Assembly: GCA_012295275.1 (NCBI GenBank)
Contig: CM022670.1
Coordinates: 29,089,438 to 29,153,437 of the forward strand
DNA: 64,000 bases
Direction: 5' to 3'
Origin: Chrysomallon squamiferum
Taxonomy: Eukaryota > Mollusca > Gastropoda > Neomphalida > Peltospiridae
Positions 1 to 20,023 of this stretch are shown here, piece after piece. The notes beneath the pieces are model-generated. The model was given only the letters and a program-made list of their open reading frames with translations, was not told where the DNA came from and made no database searches. The position numbers were made by a program, and so were the translations under genes. Each line of letters starts with the position of its first letter. Within the stretch, counting starts at the first letter, position 1.

Positions 1-140
1 GAAGAAGAAGAAGATGATGAAGAACAACAACAACAACAACAACAATAACAACAACAACAACAGCAACAGCAACAACAATATTAATATTATATTAATAATA
101 ATAATAATAATAATAACAATAATAATAAAGAAAGAAAGAA
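1..140. repeat. Compound trinucleotide microsatellite
   Basis: Runs of GAA/GAT, then CAA/CAG, then AAT units, ending in a short GAAA run. No coding signal is seen. Confidence 0.9.
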
Positions 141-529
141 AGAATGTCTAGTTTAAATTAAATTACAACAGAATTATATTATTTATCTTTAAACTTAAAT
201 TTTATTATTTATGAACTATTATTTAAATAGAATTAAATAAAATGGGTAAGTTTTAGATTTTCTACACTTTATAAAATGACAACATCAGCCTTTCCAAACA
301 AACAGTTAACTATTAATGGACACAAACAGAAGTTTTCAGTATTTTTCCCACAATTTTATCTTGCATTCATTCTTTTTTTTATTCTTTATTTTATCCATAT
401 CTATATTTATATATCTGTATGTGTTTGTGTGTCTATATTTATATATAGAGAGAGAGAGACACACAAACACACACACACATATAGATCTATAAACACACAC
501 ACACACACACATACACACAAACACGTAGA

Positions 530-705
530 TCTATCTATCTGTCTATCTAAAATATTAAAAGTAAAGTACAAGTCTGTTTTAGGCTATATAGCACATGAAA
601 GTCCTTTATATGAAGCACTGGAGGTTTTGAACAATATCATTCTAAACATATTTTTGTCCTCTATATATGTCTGATAATGCAAGTCAAGAAGAGAAATTAA
701 ACTTA
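530..705 (+). repeat. Interspersed repeat copy A (inverted partner at 6.2 kb)
   Basis: About 165 bases are highly similar to the reverse complement of about 6215-6400. Shared stretches include ATAATGCAAGTCAAGAAGAG and the CTATATAGCACATGA core. At both sites one side abuts GATA/CA microsatellite. This fits a short SINE-like or MITE-like dispersed element with a microsatellite-prone end. The family is not recognised. Confidence 0.75.
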
Positions 706-1081
706 AATCAAGAAAACATAACTTGCATCTTGTTGTCAATATATAAACAATGTTATAATAATATTACAATGACTGTTACCTGGCTATTAGTATTACTTGG
801 ACTTGCCGTTACAGTCTAATTATGCAGCTTTTATAATATTTAAGTAAATAATATAAAATTTTAAAAAATAAAGATACCGCACCTATTCACAATATAGGTT
901 CCACGTCGTGTTCCATTTGCCATTATTTTAAAAGCTGCCAAATACAATAGTGCATTAACAGACTGGTATGTTTATTGCCATTTCAGCCATTGATAAACAA
1001 TTCTGGATCCAAGGAGATCTTGATTATTTCATTTGTTTACAGCATTACGCTTGGCGTGTTTAGTAATCAAGGTTTTTAGAC

Positions 1082-1090
1082 CCGGAAGTG
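1082..1090 (+). promoter_or_regulatory. ETS/GABP-type site CCGGAAGTG
   Basis: CCGGAAGTG matches the ETS-family core (GABPA/NRF-2) and lies about 60 bases before the proposed CLPP start codon. In animals such sites are common in promoters of nuclear genes for mitochondrial proteins, which fits CLPP. Binding is inferred. Confidence 0.5.
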
Positions 1091-1151
1091 CTTATTGTCT
1101 GGCGAAATTTGACAAGCTGCAAATTATTGTTTTAAATAGTTTTATAAAACA

Positions 1152-2053
1152 ATGCATTTATTAAAGGTATCTTAAAATTGATGTTATATTGTCTTGATCG
1201 TAATCTGAAAAGTTAAATAAAATTATTTCAAAATTTGATATTTGTGTCAGAATACTGGATATAGTAATACTGAAATGTAATTTCGATGGTTACATATTTT
1301 CGGTTGCATGCTCATTTGATGACAGGCTTTCATTATTTACCCCGACTAAAATATATTCTTTATTGATTGATAATTAACACATAATCAGGGCATAAAAATT
1401 AAATAGTGTTAATGAAAGTTAATTGAGTTGTGACCTATTATTTGTTTAAATTTCACGAAATAAAATTATTCATAAGAAACCCTTAAAATTAATTATGATA
1501 CTAATAGTATTATTAATACTTAATAGTTAATACCGCAACATCTTTCCATGTTAACAAAACAATATTAACAATCTTTCGGCTTATATATATATATATTTTT
1601 TTCTTATTTTTATATATAGCATTTACTTAGATTACAAATCAATTCTGTACGAAAATTACACAAATCTGCAGTTCTGTGTCAGCCAATGGTGCCTATAGTG
1701 ATAGAACAGTCAGGACGGGGTGAAAGAGCATATGACATTTACTCAAGACTGCTGAAAGAGAGAATTATCTGCATTATGGGACCAGTATGAAAATTTAATT
1801 AATACACATCTTATTTTTAAACTCTTTATATTCATCAACAGAGATTTGTGTCTTCTCTATCATTATAAGGTTTATATACATAGTTGATGGTTTAAATGTA
1901 CATGAGTTTAGGAACTGCATTCTTTCAAAATTTGGAAGACATGCTGAAGCTGAATTTTTCTTTGTCTTCATTTTTTAAATTTATTTATGTATGTGATAAA
2001 GTATGACTTTTTTTGATTGTGCAGATACAGTAAGTTTGGATTAGCTGCAACAG

Positions 2054-2088
<35 letters not shown>

Positions 2089-4093
2089 CTTATGTTTTAG
2101 ATAACTGATGATCTTTCCAGTTTGGTTGTTGCACAGTTATTGTTCTTACAATCAGAAAGCAACAAAAAAGCTGTCCACATGTACATTAACAGTCCAGGTA
2201 CAAATACTATACATACATGACCTTGTTAATGGAATACTGTTATATTTGTTATATAAAGTGTTGTACCTACTCTCTGTACACAATTCTTTCTTCTTTATTA
2301 CAGGAACAGTTTTCTGTTGTTCTTGTTTTACATAAAAAATAAATAAATGAAAATTAGCCAATAATTTTTTTATTATTATTATTATTAAATCACAAAATTC
2401 CAGAATAAATAAACATAAATTCCCACAAATAAACATAAACTCCAAATCAGTTGGATGTTGCTAGTCATTGATTTGTATTATTTTTTTTTAATATGTTGAT
2501 TTTTTGTTTAATTTTTAATTTTATTTTATTTTTTTTTTTTTTTTTATTTGTTATTTTTTTTTTTTTTTTATTAATAAAAAAAAAATTAAAAAATGGAAAA
2601 TGGTAATTAGTGATATTAGAAATTCATTATTGACTTTTACAAATTATAATTTTATTATTATATTTTGTATTTTATGATTTAAGCTATTATTACTCATCAG
2701 GTTAATGTTTTTCTTACAAAGGTGGTTCTGTAACAGCAGGACTAGGCATATATGACACAATGCAATACATACAGCCACCTATTGCCACTTGGTGTGTTGG
2801 CCAGGCATGCAGCATGGCATCTCTGTTACTGTGTGCAGGAAGAGAAGGGATGAGATACTCATTACCCAATTCTAGAGTTATGATACACCAGCCATCAGGT
2901 CAGGCAGCGGTAAGTGTTGGGTCTAAGTTTTTATTAAAGTATTGCATGAAATTTCAATTTTGTGTCTGTTTTCTATTCATAATGAACTTCATTAAACTTG
3001 TAATTAAATTACAAGTTTTTATTAAGGTATCGCAGGAAATTTCAATTTTTTGTCTGTTTTCTATTCATAATAAAGTAATTCTATTGTAATTTCATTATAT
3101 TTCAGATTTAATTTGATCTTTTGGCAAAAAGTAAAAAATGTAAACAGTTCAAAACAATTTCTCCATTTGAAATGTATCTGTTATTGTACATGGTATCAAA
3201 GATTTGTCAAAAAAATAATAATAATAATAATTGCAGAAATCTAACAAAAAATATAATACCACTTTGTGTCTAGAATAGACAATTATTTCAGATTCATTGA
3301 AAATTTCTTTAGTAGATTAACAATACAAAGTAAAATGAATGTCAGTGGAAATAATATGAAATGTCTTTTATTTGGGGTTTTTTCTTTCTTTTTTTCATTT
3401 ATAGTTCATGATATTATTTAATTTACATAATTTTTTAATTATTTATTTATTTTATTTTTTCTAATTTAAACAGGGACAGGCAACAGATATTCAGATCCAG
3501 GCAGAAGAAATAATTAAACTAAAGAAACAAATAAATTCTCTGTATGTGAAACACACCAAACAACCATTGCAAGTTATAGGTGTGTTATTAATAAATTAGA
3601 CAAACTGACTGGATTAGACCATCCTTTTAAATGTTATTAATTTATTTATTTTTTAATTTTTAATTTTTTTTAATTTTTATATTTGCCAATATTTATATGA
3701 ATAATTTATAACAACAGTCTGTGGAATGAATGTTATTACTTAATATCATAATTATAAACAATACATACATACTTTTAACAAAAAAATTAGGATGTTGCTA
3801 AAGCATTTAGTCATTGCTGAAATCTCTCTGCAGTCCTATTTAAAGTTTTTCACCTTACCAAGACAACATTATCATCTTATGTTTAGGATTAATAACGTCT
3901 TAATCGTATAAATAAATGAAACTACTTGATGTGATGCATTTTGTAACATTTTTGTACCTTTCTTTTTTCAGAACAAAATATTGAGAGAGATCGCTTTATG
4001 ACCCCACATGAAGCAAAGGCTTTTGGTTTAATTGACTCAGTTTTAGAACATCCACCAACTATTGAGGAAGAATTAAGAAACAGCACATCATGA
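1152..4093 (+). CDS. CLPP: ATP-dependent Clp protease proteolytic subunit, mitochondrial
   Basis: Serine protease subunit that forms the double-heptamer chamber paired with ClpX in the mitochondrial matrix. Proposed exons: 1152-1166, 1620-1784, 2101-2197, 2722-2909, 3474-3579, 3972-4093; phases join cleanly to give about 230 aa (human is 277). The first exon encodes only MHLLK and is the least certain part; it joins in phase to an R/K-rich leader that looks like a mitochondrial targeting peptide. The mature part starts near [20 protein letters not shown]. Catalytic Ser is in [10 protein letters not shown], His in MIHQPSG and Asp in ERDRFMTP. Other family blocks seen are YINSPGG, YDTMQYI and GQATDI. 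AATAAA signals occur near 4245 and 4785. The C-terminal extension after the DSVLEHPP block is short. Confidence 0.93.
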
Positions 4094-5504
4094 TGATTTC
4101 TTTTGGACTCACATGTTATTTTGTTCTAGTTCTTGTTATAAAAAAAACATCAGACTGGAACACATATTGGATTTGGAAGCAATATTTCTTTTACAGCAAA
4201 AGTCAGGTGACTAAGGCAGATATAAAAAAATATCATAAATAGCAAATAAATTTTCATTCCATTTCCTTTTCTTTTTTCCTTTAAATACAATTCCTGCAGT
4301 TATGAAAATTACTTTTGCAAAAACACAGCAAGAAAAAATAAAACCAAAAATAATTCAACATATTAAAAATATATCTTATTTCATAGTCTTTCATTATTGA
4401 ACTAAAATAAAAATATTTTTATCATTCTTGTCTATATTTATTTTATTAGTTATTTTTGGTGCTATTTTGTGTGGAATAATATTTAACAAATGTTAAAAAA
4501 AAAAAAAAAATTTAAAACTTTAAAAAGAACCATAGTTAGCATCATGATTTTTTTTTTTTTTTTTAATTTTTAAAAATAAGAAAAAAGTAAAACAAAATGG
4601 AGATTTTGAAAATATTTAATGTGTTTGAAAAAAATCAAAAATCAAATGTTTAAGATTGTTGAAACCTAATAGATAATGTTATTTTTGTGCATTTTTTCAG
4701 TTAAGGTGGAAAAAAATAAAATGTGTACATTGATTTGAATTTGTGAATGGTGATAACAATGGAATGCTTACAAATATTTTTTTGAATAAATAAGTATTTA
4801 AACAGACTGGTTATTTGTTTGCAAATATATATAAATATTTTTCTTTACCATTTATTTGTTTTATTTATTTATTTATTTATTTATATATCTCTTAATTTTT
4901 TTAGTATGTGCATGTCTTAACACTGATAATCCCTTGCAAAAACCCAGATATTTTATACTTTAATACAACACTAACAACATTTTAATGGCTGATATTTTGG
5001 TTTATGTGTATATGCATATATATAAGATATATTTATACAGGTGTTTGAAAACATGGGAATATTTTCAAGAGTTAAAAAAGCAATGACAGTAGTGCAAGGT
5101 GAGATTTATAACAAAACAAAACCAAGTAAATTAAATATCTTTAATCACCCAAATCAGTGTCAAAAACTATGACAAAAATACATAAAATAATTAATATTTC
5201 TGTCAACTAATAAGTAAACATTTGTCACCATGAATATAAAAGCAATCTGTTGAGGTAATCAAACTTCTAAAGCTGAAATCATATTTATTGTTATTATTAA
5301 AATTAAACAATGTTGTTTGTAAATATGTGTGCACTTATATAAACATTTCAATATCTGTTTATGCAAAATTGACGATTCCTAAAATATTTTCTAATAAAGT
5401 TTTATTTTTATAATATGTAGTATTAAATAGGGTAGCTGCCACATAAATAAACTAATTTCTTAATTCCTTGAAGTATTTGACTAATATAGAGAGATATATA
5501 ATAA

Positions 5505-5830
5505 TACCCTTGCATAGATATGTGTATAATAATATATCAACTGAGATTCATGTATAATAAATGTATAAGAATATATTAACACTAAGGTGTGTATACTAAT
5601 ATATTAACTCAAATGTGTATAATACATTAACACTGATATGTGTATATTATTAATAATACTATTATTTATATCATAATATATCTGTATACAAGTCCTTGCA
5701 CATAGTAGGGCAAGTGAAATTATTTTTTAATATTTCTTGGAATATGCGACTGGTATGTTGTACAGATATGTATGTAATAATATCTTGACTTAGAAATGTG
5801 TATAATAATATATTAACACAAAAATCTATA
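5505..5830. repeat. Degenerate tandem repeat around TGTGTATAATAATATATTAA
   Basis: Five or more imperfect copies of a 25-35 base AT-rich unit related to ATGTGTATAATAATATATTA, with irregular spacing. No coding potential is seen. Confidence 0.6.
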
Positions 5831-6214
5831 TATATAAAATTTGTAATAATTAATTTTTCAAATTCTCACTACATACAAAACATTCCATTATATTTAAACA
5901 AAAGAAAGATTCTGAATTCAAGACTGTTTATACTTTTGAATAGAAATAATTAGATTAAAAAATAAAACTTTAATTAGGGCCAAAATAATTTCTATCCACT
6001 ATTATTACTGAAATTTATTTGTAATATATTTCCAAATGTTTAGTATTTAAAAATAATGAGAGATGTGCCATAATTATTTCTGAATCTAAACAATTTATTA
6101 AACGAAAAGCTGTGCGACTCTAATGGGTTTTCAAGTCTTTGTTTTATGATCTATCCTTCCACTGAAATACACATCTTTCCATCTTTGCACACCTGCTATC
6201 TTGATCTTTACCTG

Positions 6215-6400
6215 ATAGGTTTCTCTTCTTGACTTGCATTATCAGGCATATATAAAGGATAAAAATATGTTTAGAATTATATTGTTCATCTTAAACCTCC
6301 AATGCTTCAGATATAGGACCATCATGTGCTATATAGTCTAAAACAGACTTGTATTTTACTTTTATTATTTTAGGTAGATAGATAAATAGACAGATGTATA
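6215..6400 (-). repeat. Interspersed repeat copy B, inverted relative to copy A
   Basis: The reverse complement closely matches 530-705. Similarity runs from AAGAGAAACCT on the inner side to GATA repeats on the outer side. The two copies lie in opposite orientation on either side of CLPP. Confidence 0.75.
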
Positions 6401-6411
6401 TATATATATCT

Positions 6412-6415
<4 letters not shown>

Positions 6416-6458
<43 letters not shown>
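6416..6458. repeat. (TG)n microsatellite
   Basis: About 21 uninterrupted TG units adjoining repeat copy B. Confidence 0.95.
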
Positions 6459-6459
<1 letters not shown>

Positions 6460-7954
6460 AGATTGATCTACTAATATAAATCTTTATTCTGAATATAAAG
6501 AGAGATGATATACAGTCTAAAAAATATTAAAATACATAATGTTTCCAATACTCGACCCATATATATTATGTATTTGGTTAAATATTGAAAAGTATTATTA
6601 TTTAATATTATAACAAGGGAAGTAGCATTCCTTATTTTTACTTCAGTTCTTCTTTGATCAGTGCTGCAAGATGTTCAAAGGCCTGAATTAAAACAATGAA
6701 AGAAAAAATATTTGAGTTAATGTTTGCAGCAGATAAAAACCAAAAATAAATTTTTGTAACTTTGCTGAATTTATATATATACATATACAAGTCAGCTTAC
6801 TTTATCCATATCATCAGGGGAGACAAGTGAGTAAGAACATCTGAGGTACTGACAGGGAAGACTAGAATCAACCATGAAAGCATTACCAGGAACAAACAGA
6901 ACCTCCTTCTCTCTCGCCTTCTCGGATATTAGTTTGAATGTGTCTGTGATGTGCAGTCCTGATATGTAATAAAGACCTTTAAGAAAAACAAATCAACAAA
7001 CTCCCACTCCAAAAGCTATACATTATATTATGTATTTCATTCCTGAAACATTTAAATAAATTATTTCCCATTCCACTGAAGATGCTAAATATTTCAATAT
7101 ATTGATTATACCTTTTAAATGTTTATTAGCTGCAGCAACATATGCTTCACTCTGTGCTTTGTAGAAATTTGCAACTTTCTCTAAGTGTTCCAAGAAGCCA
7201 GAGTGTCCCATTTTATTGAGAATGGAGAACAGTCCTGCCTGTTTAAAGAAGAAAAAGAAGAACGATTGAATAAGCAGGACAGCAGATTGGTGCAGAAGTT
7301 AACTTAGTAGGTAGGGGATACATATACTGAACATCATCTTTTTCGAGTCTGTTGATTTTACACTAGCTTGAACATCACAAAATGCACTATGTCAACCAAG
7401 GCATCACACAATTGTGGCAAAATACCTTTCAAACAATCAGAGGCAGAGAAATTCCAGAGGTTCAGCATGTGTACACTTCCCCTATAAAATAATCCTAACA
7501 TACCTCTGACATATGACACTGCTTTGATAATAAAATTTTGAATACTACCAATAATGCTGAAATAATCAGATCCTTTGCACAATTTTTAATCAGACTAACT
7601 GGTGTGATGCATTACATGTAAATTCTTAAACATATTATCACTGACAAGCTTATTATAATAGAACATATATGGTATAATAGAAAATATGTATATTGTGCTG
7701 CCTCTGTTTTTCATTATTAATGAAAATGTTAAAACTACAATTTTTGACAAGTTTCCACGCTGTTGGATACACTTTATATTCTAATTTTAAATTTAAAAAT
7801 ATTTTACAAAAGTTTGAATGCTTTAAAACATCAACTGTCCAATTCGCATTCTAATTCAGTATTATTAGAAAATTTTATTTAATTATTTATATTACATTTA
7901 ATAATGTTCATGGAATTGATACACAGGCTCTGCAATCAAAATAACACCAAAGTA

Positions 7955-8232
7955 ATATGTGACCCATCACATCAAAACAGATCTTAAGGTGGATTTTGTT
8001 TGACTGGAATTATGAATATTTTAAATTTTTTGATTTAATATGCATCATTTTGACACTTCATTCATTCCTGTAGTACCTATAGATGTCATCACCTGATCAA
8101 AGCTATATATATAAACCCATTTTTAACAAAACATCAAAACTGAAACATGTTGTGACATTGCAATATAATTTGCTAAAGCTCAGTACTTGGTCATGCAACA
8201 TAAGACCTGTTTCAGTGTGATGAGTCACATAT
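7955..8232. mobile_element. MITE with 16-bp terminal inverted repeats, TA target site
   Basis: Left end reads GTAATATGTGACCCATCAC; the right end, reverse-complemented, reads GTAATATGTGACTCATCAC. Similarity continues inward to an AAACAG(A/G)TCTTA block. If TA is the duplicated target, the element is about 278 bp. It carries no open frame and lies in an intron of the AADAT pseudogene. The ends suggest a Tc1/mariner-related non-autonomous element, but the family is not named. Confidence 0.75.
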
Positions 8233-8860
8233 TACATCTATCACTATATTTATAATACTAACACTATTTCTTACAGTATCAGTATTTATTCAGTTAAAAT
8301 GTCCAATATTACCAGTATTGTTTTTCTTATTACTATTACTTTTCCTGCCATCATTATAACTGTTATTATTATTAAATTAATCATCATAATAATAAATAAA
8401 GAAAAGATAATAAATAAATAAATAAATAAATAAATAATAGAGGTATTAATAACAATAATAACAAACTTTTTAAAAATAATTGTAATATGATTAAACAAGT
8501 CATATTCTTGACTGCATAAAAATAAAACAGTTCTCTTCATTATCAAATTATTAAATATTCAATACTTGCCCAGATGAAATTATTTTTGAAAAAGAATCGT
8601 ATCACATCACCCTCCCATCTTCATCCATTGATAAAAAAACTTGGTATGTAAGGCTGAAAAATGAAAAATGATAAACAAATAATGTTAATATTTTCATTTA
8701 TTATTTGGCAATTTAAGTAATAATAATAATAATAATAATTAACAATGAGAAAATAAACCATATGGAGTCCAGTTATGTTTTAAAAGTGACTTCTGTCCAT
8801 ATTATTTGCTTTACCTAATAGTATCTATGCCTTCATACTTCTCTTATCAATATCTCTTCA

Positions 8861-8989
<129 letters not shown>

Positions 8990-9179
8990 TCAAAAACTGC
9001 CAGGAATGATTCCATCTTTGTCAGATTCAACTTTGTTTATGTTTACTGCAAGAGGATTTAGCAGGAATAATTTAAATAATTCATTAAAAAGCACATTATA
9101 TATAAAAACTCATACAAATTGTGTTTTTTTAAATACACATACATATAAAACCACATATAGACACACTTCAAAATACTAC

Positions 9180-9265
9180 TGTAATAATAATACTAATAAT
9201 AATAATAATAACAACAACAACAATGATAATAATAACAATAATAAAAAACAATAACAACAACATTA
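9180..9265. repeat. AAT/AAC trinucleotide microsatellite
   Basis: Mixed AAT and AAC units inside an intron of the AADAT pseudogene. Confidence 0.9.
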
Positions 9266-9573
9266 ATAATTTTACTATTGACAATGTGCTTTCATAAGTA
9301 GGAATTTCTACCAAAACATTTTCTCCAGCTGATAAACAAGCTTCCAAAGTCTGAAATAAATAATGAAAAAAAAAAAATTAACTTCAACACCACATTGCCT
9401 AAGTGATCAACAGAGAATGCAATTATTGTAAGAGATTGTCTCAGATTGGCCCATCTTGGCTGCCATTTGTAATGATAACTTGAAGCTTTTTTTTTTCATC
9501 TTCTATATCAAGTGTTGGAGGTTTGTGAACTTTCTTCTGAAGTTCTATTACCCAGTTTATCAGTTCTAGAAAT

Positions 9574-12500
9574 CTGTAAAAGATAATGAGAAAATAAAAA
9601 TAAAAATAAAAATAAAAAAAGTCAAAGTCAAAGTCAAAGTCAAAGTCAAAGTCAAAGTCAAAGTCAAAGTCAAAGTCAAAGTCAAAGTCAAAATGAAAAT
9701 GGAAATTAAATAGAATGAAATAAAATGAAACTTAAAATAGAAAAAAATAAAAGAAATAAAGTAAAAATTAAACAGTAACAAATAAAGATATAATTCCTTT
9801 TTATTATTATTATTTTTTTTAAATCCATAGAGAAACTGTTTAAGAACCTTAATATATATAATAAAATAAATTTTCTACTAAATTTTATGATGTTTCAATG
9901 GACTTTAAAAAAAATAATAAATGAATTAGCAAAAAATTATATATATTCTAATTTCTGTAACTTGAACTGACTGGATGTAAATAAATGTATTTGTTGCTCT
10001 ATAAATTAGAAATCTTGAGTAGTTCATTGTGATTGTCTTAACTGTTAAATAAAATTTAAAAAAGTAAATAAAAATAATGAATTAATTAGAAAAATAATTA
10101 AAAACGTTAAGAAAGTAAATAAAAAATTAAAGATTTAATAACTATTTAAAATAATAATAAAATTAAATGAAATAAAATTCTCACACGCACACACACACAA
10201 AGTTATTAAAGTATTTTATTGCAAATGATTCCATATCAATGTTTCCCCTATTAATAACTGAAAAATGTTATTTAACATTTAATTTATTTCATGATTTAGC
10301 ATGAATGTCATATTCACTCTCAGTATGTGCAGCAAATTTGCAAAAATAAGGACAATCAGGAAGAGTAACTCATTTGTATTACTCAAATAGTTTTCAACTT
10401 TTTTCTTTACTTTTATGGTATAAAAAAAAAAAAAAATTAGGACGGTGCGAAGTGATCGAAACTCTTTCCATGAAATAAGTGAAATAAAGACCTTTTCGTA
10501 TCAGTGAAGGTTAAAACGGAATAAGAATTATGTTATAAAAATTGATAATTTGCAATAAATTTGTACTGTTCATAAGAAATAACAAATATGGTATAATCAC
10601 TTCCTGTAAATTCTCAAACAATATTATATAATGTACCAGATCATTAATAATTTTTAATTCTTAGTATGACAAAATAACTTCGAAACAATTATTTCAAAAC
10701 ACAGAATACTCCCAATGGCAGGAAATAACGGCTCTTAATTCAGTAATCGAAAGTAGTATCATTAAACTTTAAAAGAACTGTTGTTGCTAATACAATAAAA
10801 TAGTAATCATATCTAAAACAGATAATTTTACGTTTAGATTTACTGCTTATTTGCAGAGGCTTTACTCAGTATTTTCCCAAGTTTTATTATTATTATTATT
10901 ATTTTACTTTCAAATTTACTTTCAAATTTGCTTTTATTTTCAGTAGACTATTTTGTTTTAATGTTGCCATCTTCTGACTATAGTTTTTCAAAATTTTGGT
11001 TATTCATTCTAATTTTTTTGTTCTGTTTTGAGTATTAATATTTTGGGTATATATATATATAAAACATTTGTCTGCAGCTGTCATAGTCACATGTATAAAA
11101 TATATAATTAAATACACATTTTTTATAATCAGTACATAATATATTCAGCTAATTTGTTTTAGTTACACTTTATTAATTTGTAACTTTTACAAATAAAATA
11201 TATGATCACAACAACAAACTTGTCTGCTGATTCCATTTTATTATTTTAACTGATAACGGGCATCTTGGGTTATTAAATTTAAAAAAAAGAAAAAGAAATG
11301 TTAATTTGAAGCTTAATTTAGAGTATTTTTTTTTTTCTATTGATGACATACTCAAAATAATTAAAGATAACATGATTTTTGTAAAAGAAAAGGAACACAT
11401 GATTTCATTTATAATTTTCTTTATTTAAAAAAAGAAAGAAATAACAAATAATATTATACACCTAGTTACAGTACTATTGCCAGATTAAAGAAACAAAAAT
11501 AAAACCACACCAAATTCACCTGTAAATAGAAAATAAAAATAAAATCTTTATAAAATTTTCAAAAACAGAAAACTAAATTCTATTTCTTTTGTTTGTATGA
11601 AATAACTGTCTTAAATCTGCTCATAAATTATGAAAATATATGAAAATATAAAAAAGAAAAAGTATTTTTATATCTAAGAATAACATTTTGAAAAACAAAG
11701 CCATTATGTTTACATAATGTCTAGTTTGTATTTATCACATATTTTCAATGGTAAATAATAAAATATTAGCTGGTGCTAAATGCAATGATGTATGTATATT
11801 TCAGCAATAATTATCACCAACTTAAGTATACTGAACAATTATTATACCAAATTTTGACATACCTGTATTTAACATCTGTATTTTGATTTGTGCTGCATTT
11901 TATTCATCTAATACTTATTTCTATTACATATGTGAACTAAATTGGCACAGCAGTGAACAGTAAACACAACCATTTTGTTTAAGCATATTTATGTAAAATA
12001 AAAAATCAGCATGTACAATAATAATAAATACATACATTTTGTTGACCAAGAAAGAAAACCCCTGTTCATAAACCAACATTAGTTTGTTTATTGTTATCAA
12101 TATCATTAATGTGCAAGAAATATAATAAACTTCCTATCAAGTAATAACATAGGGGTTTTAATTTGTATTGAATATATGAAAAGGTTATTCCATGTCACAC
12201 TCGGATTATAATAAAATACTTGTACCTAACAAAACCAGTTCTTATACAGGTCCAATATCCAGAACAGAACAGTTATTGCATAATACATAGCCAGTGTTAC
12301 TACCTATCCTACAACAAACACAACACTTGATAGCTGGTGCAGCTGAGTGTGACTTGACACATTTTAATAAAAGTACTTTCCATATTTCAATATAAAGAAA
12401 GCTCAAAAGATGTGAACAAAGCATTAGTTATGATTACAGATCACCATGTACATACTACATATAATTTTGAAACAGTAATGATATACAAATGTGAAAAAAA

Positions 12501-13240
12501 TGCCTAAAATACTTTCATTCAATACATGCAAGACATAACATTTTTCAATGCAAAATAAATAAATATATAGAAATAAAAAAATTAAAAAATTAATTAATGT
12601 ATTGCTAAAATAGTAATAAATAAAGGTACAATATCTACAGTTAGGAATAAACACTTTTCAGCAGTTTGATAGAACTGAGGCAGTTTAAAAAATACAATAT
12701 ATATGGTATAAATGCTTACATATAGCAACAAATACAATATTTTCACAGAGATGACCAAAGTTGGGGTCATCACTTTATTATTATATACAACTTCTTTAAT
12801 TCTTCATTTTACTCGGGACTGCTGCTCACAAAGTTTAAATAATTTTATTTAATCAGAGCACCATGACAGATAAATGATCAGTTTCACATATGAAAATAAC
12901 AGCTGCATTTATAAAATGAAGAACAGCCACTGAAGTAATGTAACTAAAGTAATAATATTGTAGTTAAATAATTGTTCTAAACTGAAAGACAACAGTAAAT
13001 ATGATTCTGACTGCAACTATTATTTAAATATTAACTGCAAAATAACACAAATACCATCAATGCATTTTTCACTAAAACTAATAATTGAACACAAATAAAA
13101 ACAACTGCAGCTGCAACTAATATCGATCTTTCGCAGTGTATTTACAACTGAAACTGATATTACTTCTATTTGAAACTAATATTTAAATCCTAGTTGTAAG
13201 ATTTGTTTAAGATTTTACAGTAAGATTTGTACAATTAAGA
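9574..13240. other. Intergenic, no gene seen
   Basis: AT-rich sequence between the AADAT pseudogene and LRRC40. It holds the GTCAAA array and simple repeats. The part next to 13240 is probably LRRC40 3' UTR. No start exons for the aminotransferase could be recognised here. Confidence 0.5.
9620..9692. repeat. (GTCAAA)n hexanucleotide array
   Basis: Twelve near-perfect GTCAAA units; in one frame of the minus strand they read as Leu-Thr repeats. The unit is not the TTAGGG telomere type. Confidence 0.95.

Positions 13241-20023
<6,783 letters not shown>

Larger units (their letters stand above)
141..1151. other. Intergenic region upstream of CLPP
   Basis: AT-rich sequence with a CA/TG/AG-rich compound microsatellite around 400-545. 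An interspersed repeat copy lies at about 530-705. The 132-aa reading frame here is made of microsatellite sequence plus that repeat, so it is not called as a gene. The CLPP promoter should lie in the last 200 bases. Confidence 0.6.
4094..6637. other. Intergenic, AT-rich, CLPP 3' region
   Basis: Contains the likely CLPP 3' UTR, a degenerate tandem repeat at 5.5-5.8 kb, interspersed repeat copy B and a long TG run. No gene is seen on either strand. Confidence 0.6.

Noticed and set aside
276-674. 132-aa open frame
   Set aside because: Built from CA/TG microsatellite and a dispersed repeat; no protein-like composition.
7358-7582. 74-aa minus-strand frame inside the AADAT pseudogene
   Set aside because: Does not match any aminotransferase exon and lies in an intron; no other feature seen.
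8286-8546. 86-aa minus-strand frame
   Set aside because: AT-rich Ile/Phe-rich translation of simple repeats.
9620-9692. Possible interstitial telomere repeat
   Set aside because: The unit is GTCAAA, not TTAGGG or a close variant.
9566-9781. 71-aa frame with Leu-Thr repeats
   Set aside because: Translation of the GTCAAA array; not a gene.
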